Positions 24,159 to 32,442 of a DNA stretch of 60,223 nucleotides are shown here, piece after piece. The notes under the pieces were generated by a model, which did not search any database, was not told the origin of the DNA, and worked only from the letters and a program-made list of their open reading frames with translations. The DNA is from Fibrobacterota bacterium. GTDB lineage: Bacteria; Fibrobacterota; Chitinivibrionia; Chitinivibrionales; Chitinispirillaceae. Made by a program: the position numbers and the translations under genes. The stretch is from the NCBI GenBank assembly GCA_023436205.1, contig JAEZKC010000112.1, positions 1 through 60,223 on the forward strand, read 5' to 3'. Numbering within the stretch: position 1 is the first letter of the stretch; the number at the start of each line of letters is the position of its first letter.

Positions 24159-24725
24159 TTCTCTCTTTTGCATTTCTTTATTCTCTTTATATTCCCCATT
24201 CACTACCAGGGCCAAAGCCATATTTCGACCAGTTTTCTGCCGGCTGTTTTCTGTAACAAGTAGTCCTTCCGCTTCAAACTGTATCTGCGGGGACCTGGAG
24301 CGTACATCGGATGTGTCGCAATACATGTTGATGACGTTTTCATAGGCACTTTTGGGCTGTACGCCGGTAAGAGCATGTACTGCTTTGCGGTTGCGGATAA
24401 AGACCACGAAGGGAATACCGGACGCCTCGAAGAATTCGGAGAGCTGGGGAAAGTTGTCGAGGTTGATTTTATAAAAGGTTACCTTTTCGGAGTTTTCTTC
24501 CGCCACATCTCTGAGAATGGGTTCAAGTACTCGGCTTGGAAGGCTCCAGTCGGTATAGAGATTGAAGGCAACCAACCCCGGCCCCGCTCCCTCCACAATG
24601 GCTTTAAACTGCTCCGAAGAGCTGATTTCGTTGATTTTTACATCGTCCTTACCGCTAAGCCATAAGTATCCTGTGAAAAGTAGTATGACAGTTAATAAGA
24701 AATATGTCCTGGATTTGTTAAACAT
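24156..24725 (-). CDS. Membrane-anchored thioredoxin-fold protein lacking the active-site cysteines
   Basis: The 189-residue product has an N-terminal membrane anchor or signal (TYFLLTVILLFTGYLWL) and a thioredoxin fold (GLVAFNLYTDWSLPS, FYKINLDNFPQLSEFF, GIPFVVFIRN). The WCGPC motif is replaced by WSLPS, so it cannot do disulfide exchange and more likely acts as a binding or chaperone domain. The cis-Pro region (SGIPFVV) is kept. ATG 24725 is preferred over 24737 because GGAGAG lies just before it. The last codons and stop merge into a heptamer array. Convergent with the superoxide reductase gene. Confidence 0.8.
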   Translation of the reverse strand: MFNKSRTYFLLTVILLFTGYLWLSGKDDVKINEISSSEQFKAIVEGAGPGLVAFNLYTDWSLPSRVLEPILRDVAEENSEKVTFYKINLDNFPQLSEFFEASGIPFVVFIRNRKAVHALTGVQPKSAYENVINMYCDTSDVRSRSPQIQFEAEGLLVTENSRQKTGRNMALALVVNGEYKENKEMQKRE

Positions 24726-24874
24726 AATACTCTCCATGGAATTGGCTGATTTTAATCGGCCTATCCATCATTGATTAGGCGCAAAAGGCAGACCACAAGG
24801 AGAGTACAGTTTGGCATGCAATTTGATATTATCTGCCGGTCCTGGTATTTAAAAGTTTATAAAAGGGAGTGTGC

Positions 24875-25087
24875 ATGAAAAACATTAACTGTAACATTCA
24901 AAAGACTCTTGATTTAGCCAAACAGCTTCTATTCCTCGCCGACGTGGGAGACTTACAGAGAGAAGATGCCGGCTGCGGGGTTTTATTCGGTGTGGTAAGG
25001 GACTGTGCCTACAAAATTCAGGCTCAGGCAAGCAGGGAACGAGAGATGCACAAGGCCAGGGGAATCTGGGATTCAGAAGAAGAGTAA
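24875..25087 (+). CDS. Small protein of unknown function
   Basis: The 70-residue product (MKNINCNIQKTLDLAKQLL...) is mostly helical, with three cysteines and a charged C-terminus. It has a good ribosome site (AAAGGGAG) before ATG 24875; a GTG six bases earlier is in frame but less likely. It sits between the thioredoxin-like gene and ferritin in an oxygen-defence neighbourhood. I recognise no family. The length, ribosome site and codon pattern support a real gene. Confidence 0.6.
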   Translation: MKNINCNIQKTLDLAKQLLFLADVGDLQREDAGCGVLFGVVRDCAYKIQAQASREREMHKARGIWDSEEE

Positions 25088-25186
25088 GCAAATTTTATTT
25101 ATGCTTTTTCATACCGGGATTCATAACTATATTTACATATAAATTTATCTTTGAACTACTTTAAAGCTGGTTGTAGAGGAGGATGT

Positions 25187-25729
25187 ATGCTGAGCAAGAA
25201 AATGGAATCGGCTCTCAATGAGCAGATTAACAAAGAGATGTTTTCAGGTTATCTGTATATGTCTATGTCCAATCAGACTGCGATGATGGGTTTGAAAGGA
25301 ATAAGCAGCTGGTTCATGGTTCAGTACCATGAAGAGATGGTGCATGCCATGAAGATTTACGAATACATTGGCCGTCACGGCGGAAGTGTTCGACTGGAGG
25401 CTATCGCCAAGCCGGATTCGGAATTCAAATCGGTACTGGACATGTTCGAGAAGACCCTTGAGCATGAGCGTTTTGTGACTAAGAGTATAAATGAACTGAT
25501 GGATATTGCCATAGCTGAGAAGGATCATGCCACCCAGGCTTTTCTGGCCTGGTATGTAACTGAACAGGTTGAGGAGGAGGAGGCACCCACCGATATCATA
25601 CAGAAACTCAAACTGATCGGTAATAACACGGGAGCTCTTTACGTTCTTGATAGTGAGCTTGGGGCCAGAACGGTAAATGTTCCCACAGATTTTTCTAAAG
25701 GCGTTGAAGCGGCAATGGGGGCTGCGTGA
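25187..25729 (+). CDS. Non-haem ferritin
   Basis: The 180-residue protein is a bacterial ferritin that oxidises Fe(II) and stores iron as a 24-mer. It opens MLSKKMESALNEQINKEMFS (with the first ferroxidase Glu), then HEEMVHAMKIYEYIGRHGG (Glu and His of the centre), EHERFVTKSINELM and AWYVTEQVEEEE. ATG 25187 with GGAGG upstream is preferred over an in-frame start at 25151. Lowering free iron fits with the peroxide and superoxide enzymes around it. Confidence 0.94.
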   Translation: MLSKKMESALNEQINKEMFSGYLYMSMSNQTAMMGLKGISSWFMVQYHEEMVHAMKIYEYIGRHGGSVRLEAIAKPDSEFKSVLDMFEKTLEHERFVTKSINELMDIAIAEKDHATQAFLAWYVTEQVEEEEAPTDIIQKLKLIGNNTGALYVLDSELGARTVNVPTDFSKGVEAAMGAA

Positions 25730-25780
25730 TTAGGGTTACGATGGAATAAGTACTTTTTAACATAATAGAAGGAGGTTTTA

Positions 25781-25939
25781 GTGAAGCGCTATATCTGTAA
25801 TGCTTGTGGTTATGTGTATGATCCTGCAGTTGGTGATCCTGATAGTGGAATCGCTGCCGGAACTGCTTTTGAAGATCTACCCGATGACTGGGTTTGCCCT
25901 CAGTGCGGTGTCAGCAAGGATGAATTCTCACCGGAATAA
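25781..25939 (+). CDS. Rubredoxin
   Basis: This 52-residue gene reads MKRYICNACGYVYDPAVGDP and later PDDWVCPQCGVSKDEF. The two Cys-x2-Cys pairs (CNAC and CPQC) bind a single iron, and the GYVYDP, GT-F-DLPDDW and CP-CG motifs are those of typical rubredoxins. The start is GTG, with AAGGAGG six bases upstream. It is a one-electron carrier, the usual donor to superoxide reductase and rubrerythrin-type enzymes, which fits desulfoferrodoxin 1.7 kb upstream. Confidence 0.96.
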   Translation: MKRYICNACGYVYDPAVGDPDSGIAAGTAFEDLPDDWVCPQCGVSKDEFSPE

Positions 25940-25960
25940 TCCCAAAATTCGATAACTGAT

Positions 25961-25996
25961 TCAGACCGGTGGTGTACTGCCGGTCTGATTGTTTTT
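25961..25996 (+). terminator. Perfect terminator directly before the zwf ribosome site
   Basis: TCAGACCGG (25961-25969) pairs with CCGGTCTGA (25980-25988), followed by TTGTTTTT. The zwf ribosome site (AGGAGA, 25998-26003) starts two bases later, so zwf transcripts must begin upstream and read through, or be processed here. Confidence 0.85.
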
Positions 25997-26012
25997 CAGG
26001 AGACGGCCAACT

Positions 26013-27338
26013 TTGACAGTATGCAACTGTGCCATAGTGATTCTGGGTGCATCCGGCGATTTGACCCGCCGTAAACTGATGCCTGCCCTCAATGCTCTAT
26101 ATCTTCAGGGTAGAATTGACAATTCTAACATAATCGTGGGCAGTGGACGAACCCATTTTTCAGATGAGCAGTTCCGTGGTCGTTTCGATGTCAGTCCCGC
26201 ATTCGCCTCTCAGCTCTATTATCATCAGTATACATCCGGACTAAAAGATTTCATCCATTCCAAGGGTACTTTTGACAAGGTGGTGGTTTTTCTGTCTCAG
26301 CCGCCTTCAGCTTACGCGCCTACCGCCCGCGAACTTCTGGCAGAGGGGTTCGGGCAGGAGACGTCACTGGTGCTTGAGAAGCCCTTTGGTTATGATTATA
26401 ATTCTGCCCTTGAGCTTAACAGGGAGTTGAACGCCTGCTTTAGCGAGCAGCAGATCTTTCGCATCGACCACTATCTGGCTAAAGAAGCCGTTCAGAATAT
26501 TCTCGTGTTTCGCTTTGCCAATTCGCTCTTCTATCCGGTGTGGAACAGCCGGTATATCGAATCTATTCAGATAAACGCACTGGAGAGTGAGGGAATCGTA
26601 GAGCGAGGCGGTTATTTTGATAAAGCAGGAATCCTGAGAGACATGGTACAAAACCACCTGCTTCAGCTTCTATGCCTCCTCACTATGGAAGCTCCCGTCA
26701 GTCTTGATGCTGAGGATATACGTGCTCAGAAAATAGCAATGCTGCGCACCATGGAAGTGGTTTCCTGCAACCGATTCCAATACGCAGGCTACCGTTCGGA
26801 AAAAGGAGTTAGCCCCGATTCTACTACGGAAACCTATGCGGAACTTAAGTTGCAGATAAACAATTTTCGCTGGATCGGGATGCCGGTTTACATTCGTACC
26901 GGTAAGGCGATGCACCGCAAGGGAACTGAAATTGGAATTCGTTTCAGAAGTCTTCCCAAGCTGCTTTTCAATGAAGATGGCAAACTCAGTCAGAACACCA
27001 TCGTGTTCAAGATTCAGCCTGCCGAGGGGATAATACTTGACCTTTCCACAAAAATGCCCGGCAGTGATGATCTTATTGCAGGTACCCACATGAATTTCTG
27101 CTACAAAGACTCCTTTGGCTCACAAACGCCCGAAGCCTATCAGAAGCTTCTCTACGATGTACTTAATGGTGACCACACTCTGTTTGTAAGCGCACAGGAA
27201 ACCGAGGCGGCCTGGAAACTGTTCGATACAATACTTGACAAAGGAACGCTGGGCTACTACTCTCCGGGATCGTTTCCGCCGGATAGTTTCGGGGTCAGGT
27301 GGATTGATTTTGATGCCTATGCGCCACTGTGCGGATAG
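26013..27338 (+). CDS. zwf: Glucose-6-phosphate 1-dehydrogenase
   Basis: The enzyme oxidises glucose 6-phosphate to 6-phosphogluconolactone and makes NADPH, useful for peroxide defence. Key motifs: ILGASGDLTRRKLMPAL (nucleotide site), EKPFGYD and RIDHYLAKEAVQN (catalytic His and substrate site). With the TTG start at 26013 (AGGAGA nine bases before) the product is 441 residues, somewhat shorter than the usual 480-510. An upstream TTG at 25989 lies inside the terminator and is unlikely. A heptamer array begins a few bases after the stop. Confidence 0.92.
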   Translation: MTVCNCAIVILGASGDLTRRKLMPALNALYLQGRIDNSNIIVGSGRTHFSDEQFRGRFDVSPAFASQLYYHQYTSGLKDFIHSKGTFDKVVVFLSQPPSAYAPTARELLAEGFGQETSLVLEKPFGYDYNSALELNRELNACFSEQQIFRIDHYLAKEAVQNILVFRFANSLFYPVWNSRYIESIQINALESEGIVERGGYFDKAGILRDMVQNHLLQLLCLLTMEAPVSLDAEDIRAQKIAMLRTMEVVSCNRFQYAGYRSEKGVSPDSTTETYAELKLQINNFRWIGMPVYIRTGKAMHRKGTEIGIRFRSLPKLLFNEDGKLSQNTIVFKIQPAEGIILDLSTKMPGSDDLIAGTHMNFCYKDSFGSQTPEAYQKLLYDVLNGDHTLFVSAQETEAAWKLFDTILDKGTLGYYSPGSFPPDSFGVRWIDFDAYAPLCG

Positions 27339-27346
27339 TGGGGAAG

Positions 27347-27452
27347 AGGCCGGAGGCCAGAAGCCAGAGGTCAGAGGTCAGAGGTCAGAGGTCAGAGGTC
27401 AGAAGCCAGAGGTCAGAAGCCAGAGGTCAGAAGCCAGAGGTCAGAAGCCAGA
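27347..27452 (+). repeat. Heptanucleotide repeat array, family A
   Basis: About fourteen 7-bp units, mainly AAGCCAG and AGGTCAG, often alternating. The array begins about ten bases after the zwf stop, in the same orientation relative to the gene as at 1-78 and 44398-44497. Confidence 0.93.
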
Positions 27453-27458
27453 TTCCCG

Positions 27459-27715
27459 GTAGTCCGGTTTACCGGACTTAGCATTCCTTCAGGGACGGGA
27501 TTTATCCCGTTCCTGGACAGAGAACGAGAATCAGTATCAAGGTGGTATATAAGAAATATACTCGACTCCGGCGGACCTACGCTCAGAATGAGCGGAGCGT
27601 GGCGTCTTCACATGATGGGCTGATTCTTATCAATCAACAGTCATCAATCAACAATTCCCTTTCGACTTCGGTGGACCTACGATAGGAATTGAAGGACTGG
27701 CAGAATGTGCGGAAC
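27459..27715. repeat. Repeat island between zwf and argS, left part
   Basis: In order: the double hairpin (27459-27517), a terminal hairpin of the composite element (27553-27600, GACTCCGGCGGACCTACGC), a family B heptamer stretch in argS orientation (27627-27656) and a variant hairpin (27659-27714) with TTCGACTTCGGTGGACC and extra bases between its arms. No gene is seen. Confidence 0.75.
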
Positions 27716-27812
27716 GACCACTGACCTCTGATCTCTGTTCTCTCCAGTCTCTTCCCATTTTCCCATTCGCGTTCATTGGCGCCATTAGCGGTTAACCATT
27801 CCCGTTTCCGCC

Positions 27813-27962
27813 ATTTGTGATTGATAGGTTCTGATGACTATTTTCGACAGAATTTCAAAGCGGGAAAAGGGGCTGGTGGCCTGAGAGGCGTCTTCGCCGT
27901 TAACAGGAGGAGAGGATTATGTTTCGACTCCGGCGGACCTACGCTCAACATGAGCGGAACGG
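27813..27962 (+). repeat. Full-length composite dispersed element
   Basis: GTGATTGATAGG, CTGATGACTATTTTCGACAG, GAGGCGTCTTCGCCGTTAAC and the terminal hairpin with stem ATGTT/AACAT appear in order. It is opposite in orientation to the copies at 19719 and 22632, so it is not a simple local duplication. Confidence 0.85.
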
Positions 27963-28043
27963 GGCAGTGCCAAGAAAGAACGTGGCTGCATCTCGTAAAA
28001 CTCACAAACCACAAAGCCCGAAATGAGCCAACGCAGGATCCTG

Positions 28044-28082
28044 CCAATCAACAATCATCAATCAAAAATCAACAATTTCCTT
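28044..28082 (-). repeat. Heptanucleotide repeat array, family B, after argS
   Basis: On the minus strand, eight bases after the argS stop, the sequence repeats TGTTGAT, TTTTGAT, TGATGAT and TGTTGAT in the same order as the array after the OmpA-type gene (11911-11939). The match runs about 30 bases. Confidence 0.85.
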
Positions 28083-29765
28083 TTACATTTCCTCAATTGT
28101 TTCTATGCCGAGCAGATCGAGGCACTTTTTCAGAACGGAGCGGAATGAGGCCACAAGGTGCAGCCTGAAATTCTGCTGCTCGCTTCCGATTACCTGACAG
28201 GCATGGTAGAATTCATTGAACACCTGCGCAAGATCAAAGGCGTAGTTGGCAATGACGGAAGGGGAGAGCCGTTCATAAGCAAAGTTTACAGCTGAGGGAA
28301 AGAAGTCGATCTTCTTAACAAGTTTGATTTCCCCCGGTTCCAGTTCAGGGACTTGTGCCGGTTCCAAATTGGGGGCTTTACGCAGAATCGATGACGCCCT
28401 GGCATAACTGTAAAGCAGATAAGGACCTGTATCGCCTTCAAAACTTATGGCTTTCTTGGGATCGAACACCATTGTTTTAGTGATATCCACTTTAAGCAGT
28501 TGGTATTTGATAGCAGCAAGGGCAATTTTTAGGCTCCTCTGCTCAGTTTCCTCATCGGAAAGCTGATAACGTTCTTTTACTTCCTGAGCGGCAAGGAGCT
28601 GAGTTTCCTTTATAAGGTCATCGCCGTCAACTACAGTACCCTCTCTGGATTTCATCTTCCCTTCTGGAAGTTCCACCATACCATAAGAGAGGTGCTTCAT
28701 CTTTTCGGCCACATCGTAGCCAAGCTTTTTAAAGATGGCGATGAGCACCGCGAAATGATAATCCTGTTCATTGCCCACCACATAGATGGAGCGGTCATAG
28801 TGGTGTTCACGGTCCTTGAGCAAGGCCAGGAAAAGGTCCTGTACTATGTAAACGCTTGTACCATCAGGGCGAAGCAGTACCTTGTCGCCCAGCTTTTCCT
28901 GTTCAAGATCGACAAAAACCGCATTGTCTTCACGACGCTGAAAAATATTTCTGTCAAGCCCTTCCTGGACTATCTCTTTTCCGTTTTTATAAATGTTACT
29001 TTCATAATATTCTTTATCAAAATGGATTCCGAACAGCTTATATGTCTCTCTGAAGCCGTCGAGGGCCCAGGAATTCATAAGTTTCCACAATTTGAGTGTC
29101 TCTTCATCGCCGGATTCCCATTTTCTGAGCATCTCCTGGGCATCCTCATTCCATGACGGGTTTTCGGTGGCCTTTTTGTTGAAGAGGACATAGTAATCGC
29201 CTACAAAGTGATCTGATTTGATGCTGGTGTTCTCGGGCGTTTTGTCATCGCCAAGCCGCTTGTAGGCAAGCATCGATTTGCAGATGTGAACCCCGCGATC
29301 GTTATTGATACTGGTCTTGACCACATTGCAGCCGCAGAAATCTAAAATTCTGGACACGCTGTCACCGATGGACATGTTTCGCAGATGTCCAAGGTGCAGA
29401 GGTTTGTTGGTATTGGGGGAGGCAAACTCTATTACCACCCGCAGTTTTCTATCCTCTTGACCGTAAAGAGGGTCTGAGGCTTTTTTAAGGACAGAATCAG
29501 CTAGCTGTTTTTTGTCTATAAAGAAATTAAGGTATCCGGAAATCGCTTCGACTCTAATACCCTGCAGTTTTATCTGAATCTTGTCTTTGAGATCTGCCGC
29601 GATTTGGGCTGGATTTCTTTTTAACATCTTGGCCAGGCTAAAGCAGGGGAAGGCATAGTCACCGAGATTGTCTGAGGGGGGGATTTCCACCAGGTTGTCT
29701 ATTTGTTCAACACTCAGTTTGCCTTCAAATTCTGAGGCAAGGGACTGCACGATATTCTCTTTCAT
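28083..29765 (-). CDS. argS: Arginyl-tRNA synthetase
   Basis: The 560-residue enzyme charges tRNA-Arg. The N-terminal additional domain is present, then the class I motif PNTNKPLHLGHLRN (HIGH equivalent, about 113-126), EGKMKSREGTVVDGDDL (KMSKS equivalent) and the C-terminal DALR anticodon domain (PYLLYSYARASSILRKA onward). Length is normal. It is probably transcribed alone; repeats follow its stop and a gene for a secreted protein lies 61 bases upstream. Confidence 0.96.
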   Translation of the reverse strand: MKENIVQSLASEFEGKLSVEQIDNLVEIPPSDNLGDYAFPCFSLAKMLKRNPAQIAADLKDKIQIKLQGIRVEAISGYLNFFIDKKQLADSVLKKASDPLYGQEDRKLRVVIEFASPNTNKPLHLGHLRNMSIGDSVSRILDFCGCNVVKTSINNDRGVHICKSMLAYKRLGDDKTPENTSIKSDHFVGDYYVLFNKKATENPSWNEDAQEMLRKWESGDEETLKLWKLMNSWALDGFRETYKLFGIHFDKEYYESNIYKNGKEIVQEGLDRNIFQRREDNAVFVDLEQEKLGDKVLLRPDGTSVYIVQDLFLALLKDREHHYDRSIYVVGNEQDYHFAVLIAIFKKLGYDVAEKMKHLSYGMVELPEGKMKSREGTVVDGDDLIKETQLLAAQEVKERYQLSDEETEQRSLKIALAAIKYQLLKVDITKTMVFDPKKAISFEGDTGPYLLYSYARASSILRKAPNLEPAQVPELEPGEIKLVKKIDFFPSAVNFAYERLSPSVIANYAFDLAQVFNEFYHACQVIGSEQQNFRLHLVASFRSVLKKCLDLLGIETIEEM

Positions 29766-29826
29766 CTATCGATCCTTCCTGTTATTATCCGAAGCTTAAG
29801 AGGCAATAAAGTAATAAGCGGTCAGG

Positions 29827-31467
29827 CTAGTTGGAAAGATAATTGTAGGACTGGACTACAGTTATTTCCAGCATCTCGTAAGATTCCTTATCCAGGTATT
29901 TCTGAAGTGGCCCCTTGTCTTTCTGGAATCGCTTGTAGGCTTCTTTGATCTGATTTCGCTCCAGAAGCGTGTAGATTTGATCCATTCGGTCTTTAGCTAT
30001 TTTGCGATTCTTATCATCCTTTTCAGGTGCGGCTGGAACTGAAACAGTTGCAACCGGTTCTTCAGAACTGTAGGACACCGACATATCCAACATTTCAAAT
30101 GCGTCTTTGAACAGATATGCTGAGAGAAACTGCTTTTCTTTTGAGAAAAGATTTTTAGCTTCTTTGACCTTGCCTTTTTCGAGCATGCTGTAAATATTCA
30201 TGCTGATTTGAGCCGCTCTGTCTTGTTGTATTCTCAGGCGCATCTGCCTTTTTTTATCTTCTTCCCGCTTTAGACTGTCGGCGCGGGCTTCGGCCAGATA
30301 CTGGGCTTCCTGGGCTGCGGCTATACTGTCAGCTTTTTCCTGGGCTTTTTTTCTGGCGATTGCTCGCACATCATTGAGCATTTCCGATTTCTCGGAATCG
30401 TCTTCCTGATACTCTTCAACTATCTGTTCCTGCGGGTCTTCTTCGGGAACTGTAGCATTGAGAATAGCCTGGTCCAGATAGGAGCATTTTTCTCTTGATA
30501 GTCCCAGTTTCTGAAGATCATTCTGGAGATAATGTCCGGCAGCTTCCGTTCCCTTCTGATCCAGAATGCGCAGGGCAACCTTCACCAGAGAATCTTCCCT
30601 GCTGTCCAGAAATCTTATGTTTTTGTCCGCTTTGGCCGAAAGAGAGGAGTACTCTTTTTGCGGCAAACTGCCCCTGAGCTCTGTAATTCTGTCCTTGGCC
30701 ATGGAAAGACTGGTTCGGCTTTCCGACAGTCTGAATTCTTTGGCAGCTGTTTCTCCCCTGGAGAGTTCTCCCTCTATTTTGGGAATTTCATTGAGGGCGC
30801 TTTGCAGGTTATCACAGCGATCCTTCATTTTGGTGAATCTGGAGACGTTTATCATGAGGAAAAACTTGTTCTTTTCAAGGTAATCGAGCTCTTTTTTGGC
30901 TAGATCAATATCACCGGACATGAGGGCTTTTTCAAGAGAGTAGAGGGCCTCCCGGGATATTTGGCGGTAGCGCTTGTTATAGGAATCGGCCAGGTTATTA
31001 GCCTGCTTCTGATCGACTTCCGACATTCGCCTGAAAGTGGCCCGAAGCTTACCGAAATCGGGCCGAAACTTTCCAACCTCACTGTTGTAATCCAGAACAA
31101 GCTTGTTTGAGGTCAGCAGGTTTTTTTCCGCCTCGATGCGCCGCAGGTCCTCCTCCTCGAGGGAGATTTGTGCCTCCAGTTCGCTGGCTTTCCAGAGTAT
31201 GTAGCTTTCGTTGGGGTCGCCTTTGGCTTTTTGTTTGAGGTTAACCAGGATTCCTCGTGCTTTATCCACCGCTTCCTTGTGCCTGTAGCCAACTCCGGCG
31301 AAGGTTGCGGATTCATTTATGATGTACATGGCCCGCATGATGGTGGTGTCGATATAGTCCTGGGAGAGAAAGGTTTTCTGCGCCTGGGCAGAGCTGGTCG
31401 GAAACAGGAGAAAAAGGCAGGAAACCAGAAGTGCCTTGAGTAGTATGGAACTGGTTTTTTTCGGCAT
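29827..31467 (-). CDS. Exported, helical coiled-coil protein
   Basis: The 546-residue product has a signal peptide (about 1-29, ending SSAQAQ). The rest is almost all charged helix, with long stretches of heptad pattern (for example EAQISLEEEDLRRIEAEKN). The C-terminus holds two repeats of about 70 residues with the same pattern (ISMNIYSMLEKGKVKEAKNL and MDQIYTLLERNQIKEAYKRF). No enzymatic motif is seen. A scaffold role in the periplasm is inference. It precedes argS in the same direction. Confidence 0.75.
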   Translation of the reverse strand: MPKKTSSILLKALLVSCLFLLFPTSSAQAQKTFLSQDYIDTTIMRAMYIINESATFAGVGYRHKEAVDKARGILVNLKQKAKGDPNESYILWKASELEAQISLEEEDLRRIEAEKNLLTSNKLVLDYNSEVGKFRPDFGKLRATFRRMSEVDQKQANNLADSYNKRYRQISREALYSLEKALMSGDIDLAKKELDYLEKNKFFLMINVSRFTKMKDRCDNLQSALNEIPKIEGELSRGETAAKEFRLSESRTSLSMAKDRITELRGSLPQKEYSSLSAKADKNIRFLDSREDSLVKVALRILDQKGTEAAGHYLQNDLQKLGLSREKCSYLDQAILNATVPEEDPQEQIVEEYQEDDSEKSEMLNDVRAIARKKAQEKADSIAAAQEAQYLAEARADSLKREEDKKRQMRLRIQQDRAAQISMNIYSMLEKGKVKEAKNLFSKEKQFLSAYLFKDAFEMLDMSVSYSSEEPVATVSVPAAPEKDDKNRKIAKDRMDQIYTLLERNQIKEAYKRFQKDKGPLQKYLDKESYEMLEITVVQSYNYLSN

Positions 31468-31635
31468 TACAGCTCCGGCTGCAGGATCAGAGTTGTTTAA
31501 GTATTGAATTAATATAATGAATGGTAAATTGGATTAAAATCGGGAATCTATTCCAGAAGTGATAAGTTGGGAGGATGCTGGCTGTATGGGGAGAGGAGAA
31601 CCCTTTTTATTAGTGGGTTCTCCTTCAGTATCTTT

Positions 31636-32331
31636 TTACTGGGGTGCAGAGGTGATTAGATTGTTAATGTCTTTTGAGCGTTTGGTGAGCACAAATCGGC
31701 TATGGGAGAAGCTGCTTGTGGGCCAACCTGTCCAGGCAACGTAATCTCCATATTTGTCTTTCTTATTGTATACGGCGGAAGTGCTGTCGTCGAATTCCCA
31801 GGTCATAGTGGTGTCGTTCCAGGGTTCAAAAGTGACTTTTACATCTCTGAATTTATGATAGATGGTTATGTCCAAGTAGGCGTTTCCTATTCCCAGCAAG
31901 CTGAGCAGGTCGGTGAGGGCTTTCTGGCCGGGAAGCCCTTCAAGTTTCATCTCCAGAGTGAATCTATCGACCGGGCCCCCATCAATGAACCACTCTCCGC
32001 CAGTGAGATCCAGTCCGGCGTAGTTGAAGGTCTGATCGATTTTTGAAGCGATGTCTGTATATTTGCTGGTTCCATAGACTGTGTGCATGATCATGGGACC
32101 GGCGGTGGAGATCACAGTGTTGTCGCTTGAGAAGTGGAATGCGGTGATGGGGAAGCATATCTGGCTCAGAATGTCATTTCCATTCTGGTCGTAGGCTTCG
32201 GTGACCTGCCATACTCCCTCCATTTTATCTTTGGTGGGGGTCTCATCCTCAATGAGCTGGTCGAGAAGGGAGCAGTTCATGAATACCAGAAGAGAGAGAA
32301 TTCCTGGTACCAGCATTTTCCTTATAATCAT
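31636..32331 (-). CDS. Putative lipoprotein of unknown function
   Basis: The 231-residue product has a signal peptide ending in LVFMNCSLL, where the Cys at about residue 20 may be lipidated although the box is not ideal. The body has a GVWQVTEAYDQNGNDIL start and an FTLEMKLEG strand, and resembles small lipocalin-like beta proteins, but I cannot assign a family. GGAGGA lies before the ATG. Its neighbours are also secreted proteins. Confidence 0.7.
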   Translation of the reverse strand: MIIRKMLVPGILSLLVFMNCSLLDQLIEDETPTKDKMEGVWQVTEAYDQNGNDILSQICFPITAFHFSSDNTVISTAGPMIMHTVYGTSKYTDIASKIDQTFNYAGLDLTGGEWFIDGGPVDRFTLEMKLEGLPGQKALTDLLSLLGIGNAYLDITIYHKFRDVKVTFEPWNDTTMTWEFDDSTSAVYNKKDKYGDYVAWTGWPTSSFSHSRFVLTKRSKDINNLITSAPQ

Positions 32332-32442
32332 TGCATCCTCCGGGTCAGTGATGTGTGGGCTTGTTTAAGTGATATATCCTATAGACGCTTCTTACATTAT
32401 AAAATAGCTCCGGTCCCGAAGAAAAGGAGATTCTGGAGATCT

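Noticed and set aside
27821..28168. A 115-codon ORF across the intergenic island and argS end
   Set aside because: Built from the composite element and heptamer repeats, then antisense to argS.
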